64,000 bases of DNA, from positions 558,001 through 622,000 of the forward strand of contig OOIN01000006.1 in NCBI GenBank assembly GCA_900323505.1, written 5' to 3'. The translations under genes and the position numbers were made by a program. The first letter of the stretch is position 1. Every line of letters starts with the position of its first letter. Below are positions 10,687 to 21,769 of the stretch, piece after piece. The notes beneath the pieces are model-generated. The model was not told the origin of the DNA. It did not search any database and worked only from the letters and a program-made list of their open reading frames with translations. Source of the DNA: Ustilago trichophora (Eukaryota > Basidiomycota > Ustilaginomycetes > Ustilaginales > Ustilaginaceae).

Positions 10687-13600
10687 TGCGAGCTACGAAG
10701 GAGGGAGGGGATGAACTAGGAAAAGGGGGCGCTTGGAGCCTCTTGAGGGGAGCGGACGCGCTATGAACGGGTCGCCGTGGGGGATGAGTGGTGAGGGGGA
10801 GCAAGGAATCGCGAGAAAGAGATGGCGGAAAGGTATATGTTGGGGGAAGGAAGGACGAAGGAATAGATCGAGATGAGAGGGTATATGAGGCAAAGCCAAA
10901 GGAACGAGGTGTGGCGCGGTAGGTGAGAGGGGATTGTGCCAAGTGAAGGAATGCTGTCAGTGAAAGTGAAAGAAAGGGGAAAAGGTGACCGCTGTGACCG
11001 AAATGAACTGATGCTCCAATGCGGAGGGTCAAACCCTGTGGGCAAAAGAAAAGTGTGGCAGCGGAAGCCTAATTGAGTGCAGGTGGGGAAAAAAGGCTTT
11101 GAATCAGACAGTCAGGGACCGAGGATGGTTCGAAGCGAGGGTGAGCAGGAAACTGGATGAGGCAAGGAGGAATCGCAGTGTGTCGAGAGTGTGTACACTG
11201 CCTATGTGCTGAGATCTGGTCGTGGTAGCGAATACGAAGCAAGCCGAGAGCGCGAGACGAAGTGAGTAGGAGACAACTGATGGCGAATAACTTGTGTAAC
11301 AGCAGCAGGGAGTGAGTGCACATTCTGGCAGGTTACGGAGTACACCGCTGCTGAACCCGCGTGCCAATTCGCTTGAGGTCGCACGAGGGCACTAGACCAG
11401 CGAAGCCAGCGAAGCCAGGCGACTTAGGCGAGATATTGCGCTGTGTTGGAAAAACAGATTGTCTCTGCGCAGATGACGGTGTGCGACGGCTAGAGTGCAT
11501 GTCTGGATGCAGATTTGGACAGAACGGTCTCCAGTGGTAAATAACCGGTACCAAACCGGTCAAAGGACAACACGGAGCCCAGAGGAGAGTTCAAGCCCTT
11601 GTCCACATCGAGGCACCGAAAGCAAAGGCCAAGGAGGCAAAAGCAAAAGCCTGGTTTCGAAACCACGAAGGAAAGAGTGAGGCTTAGGCGAGCAGCCACT
11701 GTATGAGTGTTTTGCTGGTGCGTTCACGTCTGGCCCGGTGTGCCAAGTTGAAACCGCCTTTTGGACACACAACTGGGACAGGCGCTTAAACCAGAACATG
11801 ACGCCCTGTTGCTTTTAGGCGCCAGAGCAGTATCGGAATAAATAAATGATCAAATCCTCATAAACCATTGATGAAATAAAAAATAAAAAAAGAGAAAATC
11901 TTGATGCTTCTCGTTGGTCGGTCCGCTTTGGTCATGCCTCAACTGGCCAAGTAGGCTAGCGAATCTCTACTTGACAGAAGAATCAAATGGGCGTCTCTTA
12001 AAAACAGCAAGTCTATGTAGTAAGGCTCGAGTAGATGGTCATGTCAAAGGATTGGACCTGAGAAGCATATTCAGAGGTGAAAAACATTTCTTTGGATGGA
12101 AATTCATTTCGCCAACTGCCACATGCACTCCCCCGAAAAGAAAAAGAACAAGAAAAGAAGAAGAAAAAAGTGAAAAGAAGGGTGAAACGGGGAAAAAGTG
12201 GGCTTTCAGTTCAGTTTCTCACCAAAACGAGGGGACACTGTCGAGAACCAAAAAACCAGGGGGCTGGTGACTTCTGCAAGCCCTCGACGCCGTGCAGCCT
12301 TTCAACAAAGGCGAGATGAAATGAGAATGCTTTTTGAGAGGCAACAACATCAACAAACATGCACTGCATTCCGCCCACCGTGTTACCGTGCGTGTCTCCG
12401 TATTTGCCAGCCCTCGTTTACTGAGACGCGCGTGTGCGAACTGCACGAGATGCTGTTGCAAAACAGACAACACAAATGTATTGTATTGCTCCTACCTGCG
12501 GTCGGTTCCGGACAACATGGATCCGTTCCTGTTGGCATAAAATTTGTCTTTGCAATGGTGAGGCTTCGATTTGCTGATCAAATCGAACAGTCCCACTCAT
12601 TCCGGCTGCTGCGTGTCTTGTGACCTTGAATCCACGTAAAAACGACATTCGTACTAACGATGGAGGCTTGACGAGACAAGGATCCAACTGTGGGGAGACC
12701 CACGGCTTCTTTCCAGGGTTTGTTTCGCAGGAATGGAACACCATCATCACTCAAAGCAAAGACCAGAAAAAAGCACGATGACCTCTTTGGTCAGGTGGGT
12801 TGTAGTTTGCGCAGAATCGAAAAGGTCTCGGACGGCCGAGATTGCAGCTAGTGAATGGTCCATCGGGATCTGGATGATTGGTTGGTTTGCGCCAAGCTTG
12901 TAGGTGTTCAGCCAAGCCTGAGGCGCCAAGCTGACCCGGTCGAATTGAACATCACCACCAATATCATAGGCTGTGCTGCTCACACGATCCGTCTTCAATG
13001 AGGAGATGTGCGCTTGTCGGAGGCATCATTACGAAACAGAGCTGCTGCTATTCCAGCACAGTACAGTACGGTACGGCGGAGTTTCAAATGGCTGGCCAAG
13101 TTTGTACGGAAAAAGGGCTTCCAGCCAAGACGGACAAGAAGGCAAGAAGCGTCGATAAATTGCTGCAAAAAGATAGAGAGAGCGCTCGATCGCGATCGGA
13201 ATTCGAAAGTCCGCTCACTTTTGCACGATGACGCGCACTCGCACTTCAAACACCACACCGGTGTTCAAATGTCGATGCATCACCACCTGCAACTGCACAC
13301 ACTGCCGTGGAAAAGGAAGAAGAAAAAGAAAAGGAAATTAGGGAAATTACTTTTTTTTCCTTCTTTTCTTTTTCGTAAGCGGAATCGCAATTCCGCACCC
13401 TGTTGCCAAGGCTTTCGACCAGACGTGAAAGTCGCAAACGCCTCTCCGCTCTTCCCGAGGAAACCAAAATCTTGGAAATCCATCATCTCTGCCCTCACCA
13501 GTAGTTCGATTCCACCGCTTTCAGGCACACATCTATGTGTGGCTGTAAGCGAACCTGTCCGCTTCCCGTCCATTGCATTCGTTCAATTCAATCGATCTTC

Positions 13601-14860
13601 AAAGAAAGCCACCTCGTTTGTAGCCGGATCGTCCGCTCGGTCAACTTTGTACATTAGTCAGGGTCGACGACCCTAGGGTAGGATGATGATTTGCAAGCAA
13701 ACATTAACATGAACGATCCTCGCCAAATGACAGGGTTTTTGGCTTTCCGCTCTACAGTTGACCTTATGACCCATGATGGCGGGTCACACAGGGTCCTTGC
13801 TGTCACTTTTGCATGTTTGATTCGGACAAGTCCTGTGTCTGCCTCTCTATCAAGGAACGGCGAAGAAGCTATGTCGATGTGGATTCTGAACTGTACAGTA
13901 AAGGATGTCAAGACCCGAGGTGACTTCCGGTAAATCCGAACACCGCTCCTGCTCTTGCTTTTGCTCTTGCTCCCATCTATGCAATGTGGATGTACAAGGT
14001 AGCTGCAACCAGCATCGTGCCATAGCGTAGCGCTGATCAGCTGAGTTGAGGTGTCTTACTCAGAATCCGACCGCTTCTGCGCTCCGAACGAATTCCTAGA
14101 CAGAGGTACAGAGTAGAGTATTCCTGGCCGTCGGTCTCCCATGCAACACGCACTCATGAGCGCAAGACGATGTCGATGTGCAGTCCAGCTCTGCTCCCTT
14201 TTCGAGCTCCGACACTTACTCTTTTGCCCACGCCTTCTGCATGCCAGCAAGCACTGTTACAGCACCCCCAATTCCGCTATCCGCTGTATCCTTCGGTTGT
14301 CGGATCTCTCCCGATTTCGATGAAACGACTTGCTTTTGGAGCTTCTGAGATCGGTTGCAATCGCCGACAACGCGCTTGACAGTTGACCGTTGCATCGGGA
14401 GCTCCGCTTCCTTCTGACATCGCTGCACAACACATGTGCCTGTGCAGGCCTGCAGCGATGGCTGAAATGTCGAGCAATCTCAGCTCGCACATCTGAGCAC
14501 ATTCTGAATCTGAAAGCGTACGTGTCTTTTGTAGTGCGGCAAGAGCTTTTCACAAAGCAGATGCTGTCGAAAATGGCTTCCGTGATGTTGACGGCAACCT
14601 ACCTTGCCGCTCCACGATCTTATATCTCACGAGCAATTTCCAATAAAGCACAGATCACTTCACACTCTAGATATCAGATCGAGAGAAACATGCTTTCTTT
14701 TTCCGTCGGGCGTGCTGGAACGACGGTAGTTATAAAATAAGTACAGGTATGGGGGGAAAAGGCGGGCACGCTCCAGATGTCGACGCCGAATCGAGCGCAA
14801 TCAAGTATCAAGATGCGCGGGTTTGACGTTTAGCTGCAAAGCTCAAGACGATCCATCCGT
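10687..14860. other. Gene-poor region, 4.2 kb
   Basis: The longest stretch without a supported gene, lying between the MFS start and the aconitase stop. It should include the MFS promoter and the aconitase 3' UTR. Several short frames exist (for example minus 12747-12998 and plus 13008-13676), but none has conserved motifs, a consistent codon bias or splice partners I can defend. A purine/pyrimidine inverted repeat lies at 13322-13374. Possible content includes a rapidly evolving small secreted protein gene or a non-coding transcript, neither of which I can demonstrate. Confidence 0.4.
13322..13374. repeat. Purine/pyrimidine inverted repeat
   Basis: GAAAAAGAAAAG at 13322-13333 is the exact reverse complement of CTTTTCTTTTTC at 13363-13374, with a 29-nt spacer. 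Flanking purines and pyrimidines extend the pairing imperfectly. It sits in the gene-poor region and can form a hairpin in RNA or DNA. Confidence 0.75.
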
Positions 14861-17701
14861 TTAGGCGGACTTGGCGGCGGCAGCCATCTTGTTGAGGGCC
14901 GAACCGTGCTTGAACCAAGAGATCTGGTTCTCGTTCATGGTGTGGGTGAGGGGAAGCTCATCCTTGGAGCCGTCCTTGTGCTTGCAGACGAGCGAAACCT
15001 TGGAGCCGGGAGCGAGCTCGGTGACACCAACAATGTCGACGAGGTCGTCGGGGCGGACCTTGTCGTAGTCAGCGGGGTTGGCGAACTCGAAAGCGAGCAT
15101 ACCCTGCTTGCGGAGGTTGGTCTGGTGGATACGAGCGAACGAGCGGGCAATGACGGCGCAACCACCGAGGAAACGGGGCTCAAGAGCGGCGTGCTCTCGC
15201 GACGAACCCTCACCGTAGTTCTCGTCACCAATGACAACCCAGGGCTTGCCTTGCTCACGGTACTGGATGGCAGTGGCGGGAACCGGTCCCCACTCGCCGG
15301 TGAAGACGTTCTGGACCTCGTTGGCCTTGCCGTTGGCAGCGTTGATGGCACCAATGAGACAGTTGTTCGAGATGTTCTCAAGGTGACCACGGTACTTGAG
15401 CCATGGGCCACCGGCCGAGATGTGGTCGGTGGTGCACTTGCCCTGGGCCTTGATCAGGACGGGGCAGTCAGTGGGGTTCTTGCCGTTCCAGGGCTTGAAG
15501 GGCTCGAGCTTCTGGAGACGGTCCGACTTGGGGTCGATGGCGACCTGAACAGCCGAGCGGTCCTTGGGGGGTCCTGGTAGGTGTTGTTACCGGGGTCGTA
15601 GCCGCGGGGAGGGAGGTCCTTACCGGTGGGAGCCGAGAACTTGAACTCCTTGCCGTCAGCACCCTTGAGGCTGTCGGTCATGGGGTTGAAGGTGAGGCGA
15701 CCAGCGAAGGCCATGGCGGTAACAAGGTCGGGCGAGGCGACGAAGGCGTGGGTGGCGGGGTTGGCGTCGTTACGGCCGGTGAAGTTACGGTTGTACGAAG
15801 TGATGATCGAGTTCTTGTCACCCTTCTTGATGTCCTTTCGGTCCCACTGACCAATGCAAGGACCACAGGCGTTGGCAAGAACCATACCTCCAGCCTTCTC
15901 GAGGATCTCCATCTGGCCATCACGCTCAATGGTGGCACGGATCTGCTCGGAACCGGGGGTGATGGTGAAAGCCGACTTGACCTTGAGGCCGTGGGCGGCA
16001 GCCTCCTCAGCGATCGAGGCGGATCGGCTCATGTCCTCGTAGGACGAGTTGGTGCACGAACCAATAAGCGAGACCTTGAGCTCCTCGGGCCAGTCGTTCT
16101 TCTTGACCTCCTCGGCGAACTTGGAGAGGGGGGTGGCAAGATCGGGGGTGAAAGGACCGTTGATGTGGGGCTCGAGGGTGTCGAGGTTGATCTCGATGTG
16201 AGAGTCGTACTCGGCGCCCGAGTCGGGGAGGAGGTTGCGCTGGAAACCCTTGGCGAGGTCGGCGATCTCGGATCGGTTGGTGGCGCGGAGGTAGTCGCCC
16301 ATGCGCTCGTTGTAGGGGAAGACGGAGGTGGTGGCACCAATCTCGGCACCCATGTTGCAAATGGTGGCCATACCAGTGCACGAGAGCGACTCGACACCGG
16401 CACCCTTGTACTCGATGATGGCACCGGTACCACCCTTGACGGTAAGCTCACCGGCCACCTTGAGGATAACATCCTTGGGGGTGGTCCAGCCGGACATCTT
16501 GCCCTTGAGCTCGACACCGATGACCTTGGGGGCCTTGAGCTCCCAGGGAATATCAGCCATGACGTCGACAGCGTCGGCACCACCGACACCACAGGCAATC
16601 ATACCGAGACCACCGGCGTTGGGGGTGTGCGAGTCAGTACCGATCATGAGACCACCGGGGAAGGCGTAGTTCTCGATGAGGATCTGGTGGATGATACCGG
16701 AACCGGGCTTCCAGAAGCCAATGCCGTACTTGGCGGTGGCAGTGGCAAGGAAGTCGTAGACCTCCTTGTTGATCTCGATAGCACGGGCCAAGTCCTTGGC
16801 ACCACCGACCTGAGCCTCGATAAGGTGGTCACAGTGGACAGTGGTGGGGACAGCGACAGTGGGGAGACCGGCCGACATGAACTGGAGGAGAGCCATCTGG
16901 GCGGTGGCATCCTGGCAGGCAACACGGTCGGGTCGGAGCTTGAGGTACGAAGAACCACGGGTGATCTCCTGCTCGTGGGGGTTGTCCAAGTGACCGTAAA
17001 CAATCTTCTCGGCGAGGGTGAGGGGGCGGTTGAGACTGTCAAGAGCGGTACGAAGCAGGGACGGGCATATCAGAGTCAGTGGAATTGTTCATAGATGCTG
17101 AAATGAGACAAAGTTCTTCTCCGCGACCGTGCAAAGAAGCGGAAGTCCAGCTCGCCAGCGCAAATCAGCGGAAAAGCCGATCTACAGAGCTTGAGCGTTC
17201 AAGATCCGAAAGAACGCCTCGTTGCTTCCTTTTTTTCCCGTACTGCGCACGGCAAAGTAAACGCCTGAACTGGCTGAGTCCTTCGCAATACGCAGAGATC
17301 AGAGGTGAACGATCGTGCTTCCTCGTATCGCACGCTGCGGCACTGCACGTTAGCTGCGTGATCCTCTCCAAGGAGACGGCTTTTGGGTTGGGGAACGGTG
17401 CAACGCTGCATGCTGCGCGGCTGAAGTGGAAAACGATGTCGCTGCCCTTTTGGAGAAGAAGGAACAGAAGAAATGCTGAAACTTACCGCTCACGAACAAC
17501 CTTGAGGTTGTCCTCGATACGCTTGTAGTTGATGTAGTAGCCCTTGCCCTTCTCGACGACGGACATCTCGACCTTCTTGTCGAAGAGCGAAGGGGAGATC
17601 TCGGCAGCCTCCTCGGCGACGGTGGTGGCATAGCCGCGGGCGAGGGGAGCCTTGGCGGCCGCCCGGAGGGACGAAGTGCGAAGTGCTCGAAGAGGAAGCA
17701 T
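14861..17701 (-). CDS. ACO1: Aconitate hydratase, mitochondrial (apparent 1-nt frameshift)
   Basis: The TCA-cycle enzyme converting citrate to isocitrate in the mitochondrial matrix. Exon 1 is 17487-17701 and exon 2 is 14861-17035, separated by a 451-nt intron (donor CG/GTAAGT, acceptor TTGACAG). Exon 1 encodes a basic presequence ([20 protein letters not shown]). Exon 2 carries the 4Fe-4S ligand motifs [11 protein letters not shown] and [13 protein letters not shown], substrate-binding [14 protein letters not shown], and the swivel domain with [15 protein letters not shown]. The frame breaks at the G6 run 15566-15571 (plus strand): upstream the frame ends in GNNTYQDPP, downstream the conserved continuation begins [12 protein letters not shown] one base out of phase. 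Including one more base, the total would be 796 residues, the family's usual size. A homopolymer sequencing error is likelier than true loss. Codon use is strongly biased to C-ending codons, as in highly expressed genes. Confidence 0.93.
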
Positions 17702-20042
17702 GATGTGTAATACCAGCTACCCTGCTCTCACTCTGGAAAACGTGTGGGGAGAAATAGAGATGGTGGTGGTAGAGGGTGGTGGTAGAGGGGGAAGGGATGC
17801 GCCGATGGGGACCAAGAGGTGTACAAGAACGCAGATGGGCAGGACGGGCGAACAAGGGCAGAGGGAGCGAAGGACGAGACTCTGAGCCTCAGAGTGTTAC
17901 ACGCGGAAAGGGCCGAATAGCGACGAGATTGAAGCGGGGGTCGTCCGGTTGAGCCCACTGAGCCAGTCTGACCAGCCAGCAGCGCGCGTTTGGCAACCCA
18001 TCACACCGACCACCAGACAAAAAGAGAGTGAAAAAGGGGAAAAAGTGAACATCGGGCGAAGGAGCAGCAAGGGCAAAATTCCAATTCCAATTTTTTGCGC
18101 TGATTCACAAGCTGCCTCTTTGCGGCTGCGGAGAGCAAAGGGTAAAAAGCAAACACCTGGCTGGCTTTTGACCGGTCAGCCACGGCAATCACAGCCCGAG
18201 CGCTGTTTTTCTATGGAACCCTATGTGTCGACGAGCACGGTCCAATCAACACGCTCGCTTTTGTGTGACAAAAGTGGTTTAGCCTGCGCCGTCAACGCGC
18301 TTGGACACAGCGCTTTCAGACGTTGCAATTCAAACAAGTTCTGTAAGCGAATACAAGCTGCAAAGAACCACACAGGTCGTATTGTAATTCTGAATTGAGA
18401 CCCTTCGAAGACCGCACAGTCTGAATAGACTCCTCTTCAAGTGCCTATGCACCTTCTGTAATTCCTTGTAAATTCGATCGTCCTCCAGAGAAGCTTGAAC
18501 GCGAATTTTTCAGCGTCTAGACCGGTTGGACCGAAATGGGCCTCTCAACCACGCTTCAAGCCTTCTACAAAACACCCCACGGAGCAGATTCGTAGATATG
18601 CACATGACGGATGCTATTGAACGATTGATGATGCCAGCGAAAGTGCTTTTGAGAAGTCGAGGCAGGCAGCGCAAGAGCCCGATCGAGAAGGAAAGAGAGC
18701 GAGCACAAAAAATCTTGACTGGCTAACTGCGATTGGCAAGCCGGTCGGCCGGCAACGTCCGTGAAAGATTGTTTCTCATTCTCACCTTTCTCGCTAGAAG
18801 AAACCAGATCCCTGTGTACCATCGCTGCTGTAGCCGTCGCTGCACTACCTCATCCTCGACAGCTTCGCATGACCATCTCGTTGTGCAGCCGAAATCTGTG
18901 ACATGGATCGGAAGCCTACAAGCGACCCGCAGCAGTAGATAAGACAAGGAAGAGAGCGAGCATCACGATGCTGTTCACGGTGGATGTCTCCGAACCGGTC
19001 AAGTGCATCAACATAGCTTGAACCTCTCTCCCCACATTACTCCGAATCGCTCGCTCTTTGCGTTGACACTCTTCCAGCACAAAAGCTCACAACACCGACT
19101 GGTAGTGATCTGATCTTCTTGAAAAGGTTCCTGAAAACTTGCCAAGATTTCATCAGCTTGGTCCTACCTGGTTCATCTTATATGGTGACGAACGCTATGG
19201 TCTTCGACTGATAAGGTAGCAGCCAGACTTGAACAGCGAGGCCCTCCAAGTTCCAACTGGCAACACGGTGCAGCTGGCGTGCATCTCATGCTCGGATCTC
19301 ACTTGTCGGGTCCAATCAGCAGCTCTGCAATTGAAACGTCGGATTTGACTGAGAAACTGCAAGTTGACCGTCTGTACATCTCAATTCCGCAAATGACCGC
19401 TCACACCTCTCGCACGGGATCGCGACAGCTTCTGGATCGGGATCACCTACAACTCCGCAACCGATCGATTTTGAGTGTAGCATGCTCGTATCTGATCTCA
19501 AGTCCGACTCAGGGCCTGGTATACGCATCGGCAGCAGCTTGCCGCTGGCTTGAGGTAGGATACGGAACAGAACGCGGGCAGACATCGCTTGCCGGGACGT
19601 TCTAAGCAGCTAGTTGAAGTCAAAGCGTTAGATTTGTGAGCCTCATTCGGCTCAGCCGACATCAAACGCCTGGCATCTCACTTGAAGTATCTGTTCACAC
19701 TCGACCTTGCAGATTTTGAGGGACCGATGAACGTTTTGGGTTGCTATGAAAGCGAATGACTACAACGTAAGGGACATGAGCAGAAGGGGGAAATGTTGGT
19801 AGTACTAGCTCGAGCCGCGTACGGTATCAACCAGTTGGCCACGACAGAGCAAGAGGCAGCTGTCGGGCAAGCTGACCCCCCAAGTGGAAATGTTCACATG
19901 AGGGTTAGAGGTCGCTCAACTGCGAGCAGGGAAAGCGGTGATCTCTGGTTGAGACTTTTGGATGCATGATGGAGAAAAGAGAGAAAGAGGGGATGTGTAT
20001 GTGTGTGCGAGTTTTGCTTGACGGGGAAGGCCCACATCCGCT
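17702..20042. other. Intergenic region, no supported gene
   Basis: 2.3 kb between the aconitase start and the rps29 stop, both genes being leftward. The part next to 17702 should be the aconitase promoter. Short frames here lack conserved content. I see no tRNA or other RNA gene signature. Confidence 0.45.
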
Positions 20043-21145
20043 TTAACGGAACTTGTGGAAGCCGATCTGGTCAGCGCGCTCACGGAAGCACTGACGGCAG
20101 ATGTCGAGGCCGTACTTGCGGATGATACCGCCCTGGTTGCCGCAGACACGGCTGTTGCAGAGAAAGAATTCGATGCAAGATGCGACAAGCACGAAAGAGA
20201 AGGTGTCAGTACATAGCTCGATAATGCTGAGAGAGCAAAAGTTGAAATGACGCAGAAACAGTCGATTGGAACGAAGCAGAGCAACGGTAGATCGATCAAT
20301 GCAGGCTGATGGCGATGCGGCCGTGTCGAGTCAACATAGAGGTCGAAATAGTAGACTGAAACTGCATCCGTCGATCTGCAGTTTTGAGATGAGTCTCGAA
20401 GTGCTGAACGTTGCGGTGAATGCCACGATTGAATCGAAAATGAAGTCGTCGCTATCGAAGAAGTCTAAGCCGCGAGATCTGTCCGTGCCCCGACGCCAGT
20501 CGCTTGATGTCCCGAGATCACAACGTCTACAAGAAGTCCAGGATGCATGACAAAGACGCATCGATCCCAACCAGAGATCAAGGCTGTAGCACTCGAGCTT
20601 CGTTGCGCAGCGCCATTCGATTCGAGAACGTGCCTTGTGAAGGACGCTTGGGCAGTATGCTGTCCTCCAGACTGTCAACCTGCGATAACGTGATGATCTC
20701 GCGACACGACTGCATCCAAGCTATGTCTGCTCCATCGCAGTCGATACGACCTATCTGCACTTCCAAAGCCATGATCTTCCTAGTCCCATTTTCTAATGCC
20801 GCTCCGAATCTGTGGTTGATGTCGACATGCGAACGTGTAGCGTTGGCGTGTGCATTGACTGCGCGTACATGCGATTGGTTGATGATGCTGATACGATGGA
20901 GGGCGTGTTGACGCGACACATGCTGCGTGCATGTCTCTGACGGTTTCTATGCTAGTCGATGCTATGTGTGTGCTCGCCTTCGTTGTGAATATGTCGTTGT
21001 CGATATGCTCTGCTGCTGATGTGTTCCAGTCGGCTCTGCTGCGTTGGTTTCGATGCGAAATGTTGGATTGCCATGATACGTACCACTGACGGGAACCCTT
21101 GCCGAACTTTCGGGGGTGGCTGTACCACAGAGTCTGGAAAGTCAT
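20043..21145 (-). CDS. RPS29: 40S ribosomal protein S29 (uS14)
   Basis: Exons 21084-21145 and 20043-20151 join to a 56-residue protein, exactly the length of the eukaryotic uS14 family. Exon 1 gives [20 protein letters not shown] plus two bases of a cysteine codon. Exon 2 completes it and gives [24 protein letters not shown] and the end GFHKFR. Four zinc-binding cysteines are at 21, 24, 39 and 42. The protein sits in the head of the small ribosomal subunit. The gene is too small to be noticed as a long frame and is split by a 932-nt intron (donor CAGTG/GTACGT, acceptor GCAACAG), far longer than its coding sequence. It is divergent from rpl4. Confidence 0.96.
20152..21083 (-). other. Long intron of rps29 (932 nt)
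   Basis: The intron is 5.4 times the length of the rps29 coding sequence. I looked for a box C/D snoRNA on the sense (minus) strand and found no TGATGA C-box; box H/ACA RNAs cannot be judged by eye. Short frames inside have no recognisable content. Confidence 0.85.
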
Positions 21146-21769
21146 CTTGTCGTTTATGGATGTGATATCTTGAAGGTACGAGAGATGGAGGGAGCAAAGA
21201 CAAGCGATGACGAACACGCTTCCGATGCAGCCAGCAGCTGGCGCAGCGTGCGCTTCAGAAGCCTTCGACCCTCGCCCTTTCCTTACTCTGCTTGCAAGAC
21301 GCTGTGTTGCTGCCACGACGCTCGACAGACAGACACACTTCTGACCAACTGGCTTGCGTGCCTGCTACGGCTGCTGTGTGGAAATTGGACTTCGTCGAAA
21401 TCGCGAAATTTGGCAGAGGAGGCTTTGGACGGATCCGATTGAATTTCGACTAAATTTTGGCTTGGGATATCCTCGGCCGAGCTTGACACATATCACGTGA
21501 AACACGATCACAGTGCGCCTGGCTGATCTGAACTTGGAGCATTCTCCAAAATTTCGCAAAGGTTTCAGAATGCCTTGGTAGAGAGAGTGAGCGGGGCGGA
21601 GAAATTTTGTGGCAGCAGAACCAGTCTATTCCAACTCACAGTCGATCGACACACAGCAGCGCAAGCAAGCGCTCTCTCAAGGTCCGAATCCGAGGGTTGG
21701 CTACTCAGAGCTCGCCGTCACCATCCTTCTTGGAGTCATCCACCAACCATCCCCTTCAAGATATCGAAA
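21146..21769. promoter_or_regulatory. Bidirectional promoter of rps29 and rpl4
   Basis: 624 bp separate the two divergent ribosomal protein start codons. The palindrome TCACGTGA lies at 21493-21500. CACGTG is the Cbf1-type site known to act at ribosomal protein promoters of several fungi. Several AAATTT-core motifs with adjacent CG lie around it: CGAAATTTGG near 21404, GAATTTCG near 21441, AAAATTTCGC near 21548 and GAAATTTTG near 21600. Regulation by these sites is inferred. Confidence 0.6.

Noticed and set aside
12747..12998. An 83-codon minus-strand frame with a protein-like stretch
   Set aside because: Short and isolated; I could not extend it by splicing or match it to a family. Kept only as something RNA-seq might revive.
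13008..13676. A 222-codon plus-strand frame in the gene-poor region
   Set aside because: Basic and His-rich composition with poly-Lys from the purine tract; no conserved motif, atypical codon use, no splice partner.
15748..17094. A 448-codon open frame antisense to aconitase
   Set aside because: It is Gly/Val/Glu/Thr-rich with no domain and mirrors the strongly C-ending codon bias of the sense gene. Such bias removes stops on the opposite strand.
20152..21083. Box C/D snoRNA inside the rps29 intron
   Set aside because: No TGATGA C-box was found on the sense strand; TGATGA copies near 20690 and 20880 are on the opposite strand and lack a properly placed terminal stem and D-box.
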